Of a stretch of 64,000 nt of DNA, positions 9,337 through 19,529 are shown in pieces. The notes beneath the pieces are model-generated. The model was not told the origin of the DNA, ran no database searches, and was given only the letters and a program-made list of their open reading frames with translations. How positions within the stretch are numbered: the stretch's first letter is position 1; each line of letters opens with the position of its first letter. The DNA comes from Liopterus haemorrhoidalis (Eukaryota > Arthropoda > Insecta > Coleoptera > Dytiscidae), in assembly GCA_963971575.1 (NCBI GenBank), contig OZ020616.1:11207934-11271933 (forward strand), read 5' to 3'. The translations under genes and the position numbers were made by a program.

Positions 9337-9612
9337 CATTGAAAGTAATGGGCCAGTGCTGGCATTTCGTACTGGGCCAGTACCCCGGTGTCCCGTGGCC
9401 CTTAGCTGGCCCATTGATGTATCAGTTGCTGGCCCAGCAACGGTAAAGTACATTGAAAGTAATGGGCCAGTGCTGGCATTTCGCACTGGGCCAGTGCTGG
9501 CATTTCGCACTGGGCCAGTGCTGGCATTTTGCACTGGGCCAGTACCCCGGTGTCCCCGTGGCCGTTAGCTGGCCCATTGATGTATCAGTTGCTGGCCCAG
9601 CAACGGTAAAGT
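9337..9612. repeat. tandem repeat with higher-order structure
   Basis: Two large units begin at CATTGAAAGTAATGGGCCAG (9337 and 9450) and end at CAGCAACGGTAAAGT. The second contains three copies of a ~26-bp subunit (GGGCCAGTGCTGGCATTTCG plus a few bases) where the first has one. Frames of 64-131 codons on both strands here (for example 9139-9534 minus) are produced by the repeat and are not genes. Confidence 0.85.
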
Positions 9613-9759
9613 GCAAAATAATCGCATTAGTTGTAAGATTTATTTCTGACAGACTAGTGCTTATATTATACCCACTCTCTAGTGTTTCAAATGTAATATA
9701 TGTGTACTTACCCAGTATTAAAATAAATTAATGGTTAGGTGCAAAATAAATACTCATTT

Positions 9760-9925
9760 GGCCATTTTCACCATCGTTGAATAAATTTATTTAACAAGTA
9801 AAGTTGACAATATCGCATCGGTTTTAAACTATTAATGAAGAAATTAACATTGCTGTCAATAGAATGATGCGATATTGTTAACTTAAGTTGTTAAATAAAT
9901 TTATTCAACGATGGTAAAACTAGCC
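9760..9925. repeat. long hairpin, ~55-bp arms
   Basis: Left arm 9765-9819 (starting TTTTCACCATCGTTG) is the near-perfect inverse of right arm 9866-9919 (ending CAACGATGGTAAAA), with a 46-bp loop. It is nested inside the TA-flanked element and may be a separate foldback insertion. Confidence 0.85.
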
Positions 9926-11006
9926 GATTGTAAATTGAATTAACAGTTATAATTTATTGATTTATTTATAAATATTAAATAAATATAATTTCAGGAATAA
10001 CAGGAATTAGTTTATTTAATTTATTAATTTAATGAAGAATTTTAAGAATATGGTTTTCTGCCATTTCGGTCAAACCAATTTCATCCTAAAGATAAGGGGT
10101 GACTAATAATTTTCGCCAATATTCGTCTTGTATTATCTACCACATCTTTTCCCCCTGACTTGAAGAGTGCCAACCTAAAGAAATCATACTTGTTAAAATA
10201 AATTCAAGAAACAAATTTTATAAGCATTAATGCTATAAGCTGTTCACTTTTGTAAGAACAAACTAGATCTGGTTATTTTGGTGATTTTTATAGTGTATTA
10301 CTGACTTTTAGAAACTTGGTTATATTGTAAAAAAAGCTTTACAGTTTTGGATTAAGTTTGTATTATTTTAGGGTAGTATTATATTTACAAAATATTTAAG
10401 ATGTCACTATTCAAAATGAAATATGACAAATTATATTTTTTAAATGACATATTTATAATCTTGTATCAGATTTATTAATAATTGAAAATTTTATTACATG
10501 AAAAAAACTATGATTGAACTAAACTAAAAATTAAACAATTTAATATGAAACAGTTTGTGTAAACTACGTCCTTAAATCTAACAAAACACACACAAATCAC
10601 AATAAAAAACTCTATAATGCTCACAATCAATAACTATTCAAATACACATCTTGATAAACTGTTCACCAACACGTCCCAACTTGTACTCACAGAATATCAC
10701 TTGTACCGACCCTCGAAGGCCACGCCATTAGGGTGTTTTATGACTAAGAACGATCAGACTTTTCAAATTATTACATTCAAAAAAAGTTATAAACATAAGC
10801 ACTGGCCCGCTAGAAATAATCTTGGATTAATACAAATAAGGAATGCTTATAAAATGCTGGTAAAGTACTTCGTATAGGCGGAGTGCGAAATACAAATGTG
10901 AAGTACATTATTAATACTGGCGTTGCACTTACTTTTGGTGCCAGCAATGTACCAGCGTAAAAGCAGTTTGCCGGCATTCGGCCGTTAGTTCAATGTTTGC
11001 TGGGTA

Positions 11007-11800
11007 CGCTCTACTTTCTCTCTACCTCCAAAAGTCATTTCAATTGATATTGTTCCCGATTTAGGAAAATTATGGAATGTTTAAGTGGGATTCTTCTTTA
11101 TTCACGATTTACTTTCCGGCACACAACAAAATTTATTTTTTTTGCCATGATTCATAAAAATAAAACACAAACAATAAAAAAACACGCATCCCTAAAAATA
11201 AAACAATGTCACTTTCGTATCTTTCGAAAATCGCCACCAGATGTCAGGGCGCTTAGGAAACTTCCCCTATTGGTTACGATGACACTTAAAATGGCCGAAC
11301 AGTAAATTATGTTAGTTATTTGTAAATTAAGTGTTTCTGTTGTAGTTATTTAGATTTAAGCCAGTTAAATTGAAGTATTTTATAAACGTATTTTCATTTA
11401 CTCATGTCCTTCATTTAAATATTTTATAACCAGTCGCTGGAAGCAAGGAGTGCACTGCATCCCTTGCTCAATCAGATGAAAAAGCTTGAATTAAAGAATA
11501 GTTTATTAATTTATTTCTTATTTGCCATCGTAGAATATGGTTATAATAATTATTGTTTTAAATATTTCGAAGGTATAAATGAATATTATAGAGATGCTGG
11601 TATAAGACTGCTGGATGCAGTTTGACTCCTGACTCCTGAGCATATGATTTAAGCCAGTTTGGAAGCTCAATAAAAGTCAGCTTGTTTTAGTAAACTGGTG
11701 GGGTTTACGTTTGCCGGTCTGTGTCAGAGTCTTCTGCAGTTTACGCAACGCAGCGGTCTATGGTCTCTAAGAAGCGTTTTTTTTTGCATAAGTACGGCTT
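11007..11800. other. no recognisable feature
   Basis: AT-rich, with a GC-richer patch at 11620-11760. I see no coding similarity, terminal repeats or satellite structure beyond the weak inverted match near 11205-11265. Confidence 0.4.
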
Positions 11801-11801
11801 A

Positions 11802-13164
11802 TCGTACATATATAATTAGCTACCGTGTGTTAGTGATTTTGTAACACTGTGACGTCATTTTTCCTAAGGTTCTCGTGATTGGCTAACTGGGAAACAGGCT
11901 GTTCCCAGTTTGACTTGATTGACAGGTATTTTGCAGATTTATTCTCTAAGAATCTACGACTATAATTACATATAGAAATTTGTAGGATTTTGTAGGCATA
12001 AACAAGAAACTCTAAGAAACTGCGAATAAAATAACATGTAGAAATGTCTAGGATTTCGTAGGCATAAACAAGAAACTATATACACTGCTATATCCTTCGA
12101 CCAATACGATTAATATTTTGCAGATTTATTTTCTTAGAATCTACAAATATAATTATTTACAGAAATGGCTAGGGTTTCGTAGGCATAAACAAGAAACTCT
12201 AGACACTGCTATATCCTTTGACCAATATGAAGAATATTTTGCAGATATATTCTCTAAGAATCTACAAATATAATTACATACATAAATGTCTAGGGTTTCG
12301 TAGGCATAAACAAGAGACTCCTATATCCTTTGATCGATATGAAAAACATTTTGCAAATTTATTCTCTAAAAATCTGCGGATAAAACATCGTATAGAAATA
12401 TCTAGAGTTTCGTAGGCATAAATAAGAAACTGTAGACACTTCTATATTCTTTGATCGATATGAAAAATATTTTGTAGTTTTATTATTTAAAATTCTGCGG
12501 ATAAAATAACTTATAGAAATGTATATGGTTTCGTGGGTATAAACAAGAAATCCTAGGGTACTCCTATATCCTTTGACCGATATGAACAGTATTTTTCAGA
12601 TTTATTTTCTAAGAAACTGCGGATAAAATTTTATATATAAATGTTTTGGATTTCTTATGCATAGACGAGAAACTCTAGACAAGCCTATATCCTTTAACTG
12701 ATATGAACAATATTTTGCAGATTTATTCTCTAAGTATCTACGAATATAATTACGTATAGAAATGTCTAGGGTTTCGTAGGCATAAATTAACGTCTCAAAT
12801 TATTTTTAGTTTTAACAATATAAATGTAATGTACTAAGTAAAAATGAATCGTATTCTCATCTTAAAAAGTTAATGAATAAATAATCTAACTATATAATTA
12901 GCAAGTGTCTGTATGTAGTGTCGGTAACATTATGACGTCAATTTTTCTAAAGTTCTCGTGATTGGGTAACTGGAGACACCCTGTTTCTTAATTGGCTGAC
13001 AGGTGACGCCCTCTCCCGTGATTAGCTAACTGGTGATATCCTGTCCCATGATTCGCAGATTGGCGACGAAATTAGGATACGTTAAAAAATAAAAACAAAT
13101 ACACATACAAATAATTTAAATTTTTATATTATAAATCCGTCATTGTTGACGGGTAATAACCTAG
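11802..13164 (+). mobile_element. Helitron(s) with internal minisatellite
   Basis: The 3' end has the Helitron signature: a hairpin (CCGTCATTGTTGACGG, 13137-13152) followed by GTAATAAC and CTAG at 13161-13164, then T. A 5' end TCTAACTATATAATTAGC begins at 12885 after an A, giving a 280-bp unit inserted between A and T. A second, related 5' end (TCGTACATATATAATTAGC) is at 11802, again after A, and both 5' ends are followed by the same ~130-bp leader (GACGTCA, TTCTCGTGATTGG-TAACTGG). The minisatellite lies between the two. A minus-strand relative is at 21130-21528. No Rep/helicase coding is present, so it is non-autonomous. Confidence 0.75.
11930..12800 (+). repeat. ~120-bp minisatellite, about 7-8 units
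   Basis: Units begin with TTTTGCAGATTTATTCTCTA and contain AATCTACGAATATAATTAC, then TAGGGTTTCGTAGGCATAAA and CTATATCCTTTGACC. Unit starts are near 11931, 12114, 12237, 12350, 12470, 12592 and 12713, with a shortened variant near 12000-12060. Two inverted units occur in the Helitron relative at 21247-21460. Confidence 0.9.
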
Positions 13165-13309
13165 TTTAATATAATAATTATAAAAATCATACGTATTTAT
13201 TAATTTCTGGGTTTCAAAAATGACTCATTGATGATACAGTCAGATATAAATTATGAATTAACAAAAAACTCTTTTCCTGCTTTAAATTTTGCAAAGTAGG
13301 ATGCGCGTT

Positions 13310-14242
13310 TCTCATTCCTCAAGCCCAGTTCTTCCACCAATACAAGTTACCCGACAAAATATTTATTTACACAGCTGAGATGCTTGCCATCAAATTATGT
13401 CTGCAATACATAGCACGTCACCATCATAATGCATTTATTATTTTTTGCGATAGCAAAAGTGTATTATCATATCCAAACCTTAATAAAGATAATCCACCTC
13501 TAGTTTACCAGACATTAGATCTTATTAAAAACATTAAAAACCAAGGAAAATTAATAAAAGTTTGTTGGATTAAAGCTCATTCCAACTTTGAATATAATAA
13601 TAGAGTGGACCTACTTGCTAAAGAGGCTACAATTCAGGGTTCAACAATAGACTTCCCTCTCTCCAATATTGAAATTAATTGAATTGAAATGTAAATTATC
13701 CATAGCTGGAAAGAAGAATATTTAGACTCTATTCTTCAGAAGGGATTACAGTTACTCACATTACGGATTACAGACAAATTCATCCTTCTCTACCTCTAAA
13801 GCAATAGTTCAACCCTAGCCAAAGCAGATATTTTATTTCTACTATTTGCCGCCTTAAATTCAATCATAACTTCTCCCCATATCATCTGCATAAAATTAAT
13901 ATGCGAAGTAGCCCCTTTTTCATCTGTGAGAACAATGTAATTGGCGAACCAAGCATTTAATTTTTTCCTGTCCACTTTACAACCGATCTAGAAACATTTT
14001 GCTACAAAAGTTTGTCAACATGAGCATTCAATTCCCTCTTAACGATTCGACCTTACTGGCTACTCATAATCAAGAAATTCTGGAATCCCTTTGGTTTTTT
14101 ATAAAAAATTCTAATATAAGAATATGAATGTACTTTATAATGTTATGTATATTTTATTGTATGATATGTAAAAAAAAGATAGCTGTCTGCCCAATAGTCT
14201 CAGCAATTTAGGCCAAATAATAAACTAAAAAAAAAAAAAAAT
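13310..14242 (+). mobile_element. LINE 3' part with RNase H domain and poly(A) tail
   Basis: 5'-truncated non-LTR retrotransposon. It contains an RNase H domain (see 13380-13682), then a decayed C-terminal region full of stops (SWKEEYLDSILQKGLQ near 13705-13755; remnants of a Cys-rich tail near 13930), and ends in a poly(A) run at 14228-14241 after an AATAATAAACT stretch. The TA target of the next element starts just after. Confidence 0.75.
13380..13682 (+). pseudogene. LINE RNase H domain fragment
   Basis: The frame upstream of the Met (from ~13325) reads HQYKLPDKIFIYTAEMLAIK, placing the catalytic Glu of RNase H (TAE). It continues with FCDSKSVLS (second Asp), KVCWIKAHSNF and NNRVDLLAKEA (C-terminal Asp). 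This order is that of the RNase H domain in Jockey/I-type LINEs. The first Asp block and all of the reverse transcriptase are missing. Typical LINE RNase H domains are ~130 residues, so this is most of one. Confidence 0.85.
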
Positions 14243-14261
14243 ACAAACAAAAAATTACTTA

Positions 14262-15710
14262 CCGTAAACTGGGGTGAATTTGTGCCACATTTTCAGTTTT
14301 TTTTAAGATTCTAAGAAAACTGAGTAAGTTATAATAAAAAGGATTAGTGAAATAGATGTATGTAACCTTTACCTTCAATTTTATTAGTATATTTATTTTT
14401 TATCATATCAGATATAGATGAAAAAAAATATTTTCGGCGGCACAATCTAACCTCCAGTCATGAGGTGAGATTGTGCCGTTTCAGTTTTCGGTAAATATTT
14501 CAAATAGTAAGCAAACTGGCACATTCTCAACTCCTTTTTCTAAAACTATACCATACCATAGGTTAAAAAAATACCCATTTCTTAAGAAAAAAATCTTTAT
14601 TCAAGCACAAACAAAAAAACAAACAATGCATTATTCTTAACGCAAATAATCAAGTATACAAAAAATTGTGAAATACGACAAAATGAAACTTTCTTCACTA
14701 ATAAAGGTTAATTATATATTTCAGGCACTTTAAAAATATTCCTTCTGGATATTTGAGTAGGCTTGTTAATAATTTTTTTAATGTCCTTATAGAAATACCA
14801 GATCGAGTCAGATTTGGTAGGCCACTTCCAATAAATACCACACTTGGACATGGCAGAAATTAAAACTGTATCTTTCTCGATGACAATTACTTCACCTGGA
14901 TAAATTTGGTTCTCATAATTGACAAGCACATAATCACCAAATTTCACGATTTTTTCAAAATCGGGTGCAGGTGTGTCTATAACCTGTAGATTTTCAGTGT
15001 GTGTCATGTCAATATCCGAATTTTCGGAGATCTGTGGAGAGTAGGGGCTTTGATCACTCTCTGCATAAGAAAAATGCCCTATGCTTTCATCATCACTGTC
15101 AGAATCTTCACGTAATTGTCTAACAAGAAATGCGGGAAAAGGCAGTTTCTTCTAGAACACGTTCCAAGGTAGCCAACTGATAATTTTTGTATGGCCTAGT
15201 CCCTGGTTTACGTACATATTTACGTGGCATCCTGTAATTCATAAAAAAAAAAAAACAAATTCACATACTAAATAAACTGTTTATAACTTCAATCAGGTGG
15301 CACAAAGTCACCCCTTGATTTTGCGACGGATTGTATAAATTGCTATAACTCACAAAATAGTGCACAAAGAGATTATACAAAATATTATTTTAAGAGTCTA
15401 TTATATATTTAAACAAAATAATATACCTGCAAAACTTAACAGTAGACAGATTTTTGTCACCAATAGAAATTATACAAGCAACAACATAACAGATAAAAAA
15501 CCGTTTAATCTAAAAGTTACACTATACTTCACAGTTGTTGTTCTAATTGATTCCGTCGAATGTCAAAAGATAGTACCAAGAGTACACTCTTTGGAAAAAA
15601 ATAAAGCACATGAAATAAATGCTTGCATGATGTGCTGGGTTTAAACTAGTAAACAAAGACACTGTGGCACAATTTTACCCGCAATGGCATAAATTAACCC
15701 CGATTTACGG
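14262..15710 (-). mobile_element. pogo/Tigger-like DNA transposon, core-deleted
   Basis: Ends CCGTAAACTGGGGTGAATTT and inverse, flanked by TA (14260-14261, 15711-15712). The GTGCCAC/GTGGCAC motif is repeated at and inside both ends (e.g. 14285, 14475, 15298, 15663), as subterminal repeats. The transposase runs on the minus strand; its DDE domain is deleted. The 94-codon plus-strand frame at 15360-15644 has no support. Confidence 0.85.
14708..15230 (-). pseudogene. pogo-like transposase, N-terminal and C-terminal remnants joined
   Basis: Minus strand from ATG 15230: MPRKYVRKPGTRPYKNY then QLATLERVLEE, the start of a psq-type helix-turn-helix domain as in pogo/Tigger transposases. Near 15150 the frame breaks and another frame continues (LPFPAFLVRQLREDSDSDDE) into an acidic linker, then the open frame from 15007 (MTHTENLQVIDTPAPDF). 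That frame ends in a small C-terminal domain (KFGDYVLVNYENQIYPGEV, GIYWKWPTKSDSIWYF) seen at the end of many insect DDE_1 transposases. The whole DDE catalytic domain (~250 residues normally) is absent. Confidence 0.8.
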
Positions 15711-15712
15711 TA

Positions 15713-17030
15713 TTGTCAGAAGTATAAAATTAATGAGAGTTCGCCGCGAATGCGGAAAATCAGTGAATAACTATTACCTTAAAAAAAAAAAAAAAAACGC
15801 GAATAACCGTAAATTTCGAATCCGCGAATTTTAAGAGTTAGTTGTATTACGAAAATTGAACACTGCCTATGTTTTAATTTCTTTTCTTTTTTTTCAAATA
15901 GAGAATTTTTAAAATAGTAATTTTTTTATTTGCTAAATATGTTTTCTTTTCTTTTGTTAATAAATATATACATATTTCACAAACATGCATTTGTTTTTAC
16001 TACATCCCTTGAGTCGAAAGAAACGACACGCCACTGTTTACCATAAAGTGTACATCCAACACGTGTAGGAGACAAGATCATGCTATGATGATTCTCTCTA
16101 TTATCTCTGTGTGAAATATCCATCAAATAGAGTAAATAGCACAGATGTTGCGTTGAAAATTCGCGCCTAGTAGACGACTATTTTTTTATCACATTATATT
16201 AAAAATATATGTATTTTTGACTGCATAATTAATTGACAAAAATAAATAAATACTCCTAGATGATTATTATTATCAAGTCTATATGTTTTATTCACCAATG
16301 TTCCATCATTATGTGGTCTCTTTTATTACTTTCAAAATATAAATAGTAGCCTTTTCTCCTTACATTTTTAATTCTATTCAAACATCAAGGTGCGTCAAAT
16401 AATATGACCAGATATTATATGTATAGAAAATCACACACATGAGACACATGAGTGAAGTTATAAGGGTTTGTTGGTTATACCTTCCATATCCGAAAAACAC
16501 TGAAGCTATACATTATATAGAATATTCCACTTTTCTAGTTTAAACTTGTTCGTCTTAACATAAGGTTTAAAATTTTCACCCCTGTTTTTTGATATTTACA
16601 CGGTTAAGACTTGCCTAACACGATTTATCATTCATGTAATCTTGTCGGTGTCAGAGGTGGCGGGATCGGAGCCGGGCGCGTGCATACCACACCATTACGA
16701 GTGTGCCAGAAATTCAATTTCACCGTGCCAACATCCGCTCGCTGCCAGACATCGGAATTAACTTCAGGGAAACGGAAAGATAGTTTAAAATGCACGAATA
16801 TTGCAGCGTTTGAAGGAATTTCTTGTAAAATGTTTTGATATTGTGTTAGTGAATTCTCTATACGAGAAGAAAATTACATCAAACTTTATTTGTTGCTTAT
16901 TCAAATGAACTAGTTTAATTTTAAAATGGTCTACTCTAGTGCGTTGAAACCTTTTTACATATATAACTCATTATTAATTATAAAGGCTTAATAATAAAAA
17001 ATAAAATAAATAAATAATAAAACCAAGCGA
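15713..17030. other. no recognisable feature
   Basis: AT-rich. A small inverted match (TTCGCCGCGAATGCGG / CGAATCCGCGAATTTT) flanks an A-run at 15745-15830. The 75-codon frame at 16611-16838 lies in a GC-richer patch but has no recognised domain. Confidence 0.4.
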
Positions 17031-17161
17031 GTGTGAATTTCCGCATGAGGCGTAGTGAAGTGCCAAAGATGGTAGCATGAGATTGAAGAGTCCTTTACAT
17101 GCATTGCATAGAAAATGTTAAAATAATTAGGCAGAAATTAATGACATATTCCAGTATATTG

Positions 17162-18419
17162 ATATTTAGTAGAGATGGGAATTTCGGCTCAGTTTGCGGA
17201 ACCGGGTCAGTGGAGGTCGTTCAGTTTGTTGAGCCGGTTCATTGATCCGGCTCAGTGAGCCGGTTAAGCAAACATGTTTTCGAGACACAGGTCGGTCGTT
17301 AGTTCGTAGGTAGAACGTCGCTTAGAGCTGGTTCTTGCAATATATGAACTGTAAACATGATCCCGAGACACAGGTCGGTCAGTCGTTCGTTCGTAGGTAG
17401 AACGTCGCTTAGAGCTGGTTCTTGCAATATATGAACTGTAAACATGATCCCGAGACACAGGTCGGTCAGTCGTTCGTTCGTAGGTAGAACGTCGCTTAGA
17501 GCTGGTTCTTGCAATATATGAACTGTAAACATGATCCCGAGACACAGGTCGGTCAGTCGTTCGTTCGTAGGTAGAACGTCGCTTAGAGCTGGTTCTTGCA
17601 ATATATGAACTGTAAACATGATCCCGAGACACAAGTCGGTCAGTCGTTCGTTCGTAGGTAGAACGTCGCTTAGCGCCGGCTGTTGCAATATTTGAACTGT
17701 AAACATGATCCCGAGACACAGGTCGGTCAGTCGTTCGTTCGTAGGTAGAACGTCGCTTAGCGCCGGCTCTTGCTTAGACCCGGTCAGTTGTCGGTCGTTA
17801 GCTCGTAGGTAGACGTCGCTTAGAGCCGGCTCTTCCTTAGACCCGGTCAGTTGTCGGTCGTTCGCTCGTAGATAGACGTTGCTCAGAGCTGGCTCTTCCT
17901 TAGACCAAAAGTTGTCGGTCGTTCGCTCGTAGGTAGAACGTCGCTTAGCCCCGGTTCTTATCTAACATTTTTGAAACAAACAATTCACTTTATGTAGCTA
18001 CTGTATTTTAAACCAGATGTGTTAAGTTTATGGCGATGTTTATTGCCCTTATAAATCGGACATCTGGGATTTGGGCAATATTTTTCATATTTTTATATAG
18101 TATGGTTGTAATAAAATAGAGACTAAGCCTATTAGTTTCAAATAAACTGCCCTACAAATTGATGACAATAAATAATACAATTTATGATAATACATTACAA
18201 GCCGAGTTCTCGCGAAGTTCAACATGACATCGATCCAGATCCGGATCACTCCGGTCACTGCTCACAATCGCCCGACCAATCGTATCCTTGAAACTTGAAA
18301 CTATACAGTGAGCCGTGAGCCGGCTCATTTCAATTTGGTGAACAGTGTCACTTCGGTCAGTGTACTGAGTCGGCTTAATGAGCCGGTTCGTTCATGAACG
18401 ACCCATCTCTAATATTTAG
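17162..18419. mobile_element. hAT-type element carrying an 87-bp satellite
   Basis: Element 17170-18411 (1242 bp), ends TAGAGATGGG / CCCATCTCTA, target duplication ATATTTAG at 17162-17169 and 18412-18419. Subterminal regions are rich in GAGCCGG/CCGGCTC in both orientations. No transposase is present. The middle is occupied by tandem repeats (17264-17960). Confidence 0.9.
17264..17960. repeat. 87-bp tandem repeat plus ~64-bp variant units
   Basis: The block TCCCGAGACACAGGTCGGTC recurs at 17361, 17448, 17535, 17622 and 17709, exactly 87 bp apart, with a divergent start at 17274. Further right come about three shorter units (GCTCGTAGGTAGACGTCGCTTAG). Because 87 is divisible by three, the array keeps two minus-strand frames open for 135 and 151 codons. 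They repeat the same ~29 residues and are artefacts. Confidence 0.95.
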
Positions 18420-19087
18420 TACCACAGTTCCATACAAGATGGCAGATCATTGTCCATAATGCATGCTTTTTTACAATTTTGACAAACGGTTACCAGGACA
18501 ATATAAAATGGGCGACCACTAGTTAATTTGTTATTTGGAATTTAATTGTTTTAATCGATTATTATGGTTATTTATCTGTAGGCCAGTTGAAATGATGTAT
18601 TTTACAATAATTATTTGTGCAATTAGCGTGTAAAGGAGACTTTTCAATCGATTGTGAATATTCGAAAGAGGCATCAGGAAGTATCGAAAATGGTAGGACG
18701 AGATTAAAGAGCCAATTACGCACGAAAATATTAATAATAAATTACAAATAATTGGGTATAAATTAATGATATATTCCACCATATTAGTATTTAGTACCAT
18801 AATTTTACACAAGATGGCAGGCTATTATCTATAATGCATGATTGTTTAGAATTTTGACAGACGGTTACAAGGACAATATAAGATGGCCCACCAGCAGCTA
18901 ATACTATTTGCAATTTAAATGTTTTAATCGATTATTATGTTTATTTTTATTTAAGTAACTTGAACTGGTGTACTATGCAGTGTGTAATATGTGTTCCTCG
19001 ACTGAAAAGACCTTATTTTTCAATCGAGTAAGAATTTTCACACGAGGCGTTAGCCGAGTCCGAAAAACTCACCAATAAATAGAATGC

Positions 19088-19424
19088 TATGGTCCGTTCA
19101 AACGTCAGAATGCAGTACAGGTCAAATGGAGTAATTTTTTTCAAACTCTCAAATGGATTCTCCCAGTAACGCTAATCCTTTTCTCCCTTGGTGAGGTTGC
19201 CAGCTGTTAATCGCGCTGATCTTTGAAAACGCAGTAAAACTGGTTAATAATTTTTCCCTGATACTTTTTCCATGTAATTTGAATAAGTTATCAACAACAG
19301 AATATAAAAATACGCATAATATTATGGGTTTATCGACATATTTGACACTTTGACAACATTTTGGCAACACCCCTCCCATTTTCTATAAGAGCGATACTGC
19401 ATTCTAACGTTTGAATGTACTGTA
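19088..19424. mobile_element. TA-flanked MITE
   Basis: Element 19090-19422 (333 bp) with ~28-bp imperfect inverted ends (CGTTCAAACGTCAGAATGCAG and inverse) and TA duplications (19088-19089, 19423-19424), consistent with a Tc1/mariner-type or similar MITE. The 76-codon minus-strand frame inside has no support. Confidence 0.8.
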
Positions 19425-19461
19425 TGTATTCACAAAAATAAATTTCAACAGTTGGATATTT

Positions 19462-19468
<7 letters not shown>

Positions 19469-19523
<55 letters not shown>
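19469..19523. repeat. (TA)n microsatellite, left of LINE
   Basis: About 27 TA/AT dinucleotides directly upstream of the LINE at 19530. Confidence 0.95.
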
Positions 19524-19526
<3 letters not shown>

Positions 19527-19529
19527 GTA

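Larger units (their letters stand above)
9285..11004. mobile_element. 1.7-kb TA-flanked DNA element with CCCAGCAAACATT ends
   Basis: Ends CCCAGCAAACATT and its inverse AATGTTTGCTGGG, flanked by TA (9283-9284, 11005-11006). Subterminal regions on both sides are rich in CTGGC/GCCGG motifs in opposite orientation. It contains a tandem repeat (9337-9612) and a long hairpin (9760-9925). I see no transposase; the 86-codon frame at 10617-10877 is unsupported. Superfamily unknown. Confidence 0.75.
17030..19060. repeat. tandem ~370-bp repeat, first unit interrupted by a hAT element
   Basis: Unit 1 (about 17035-17169 plus 18412-18640) and unit 2 (about 18645-19055) share, in order: GTGAATTTCCGC-TGAGGC, AAAGATGGTAG-A-GAGATT, ATTAATGA-ATATTCCA, ATATTTAGTACCA, AAGATGGCAG, TAATGCATG, TTTTGACA-ACGGTTACAAGG and TTTTAATCGATTATTATG. 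A third partial start lies at 19015-19060. Unit 2 provides the uninterrupted version of the hAT target site at 18788-18800. Confidence 0.8.

Noticed and set aside
9139..9534. Minus-strand 131-codon frame with NASTGPVR repeats
   Set aside because: Product of the GGCCAGTGCTGGCATTTCG-type tandem repeat; not a gene.
16611..16838. 75-codon frame in a GC-richer patch
   Set aside because: No recognised domain, no repeat or splice support; kept only as an uncalled region.
17264..17719. Minus-strand frames of 151 and 135 codons with a regular repeat
   Set aside because: They follow the 87-bp tandem repeat exactly, occur in two frames at once and have no upstream signals. Repeat artefact.
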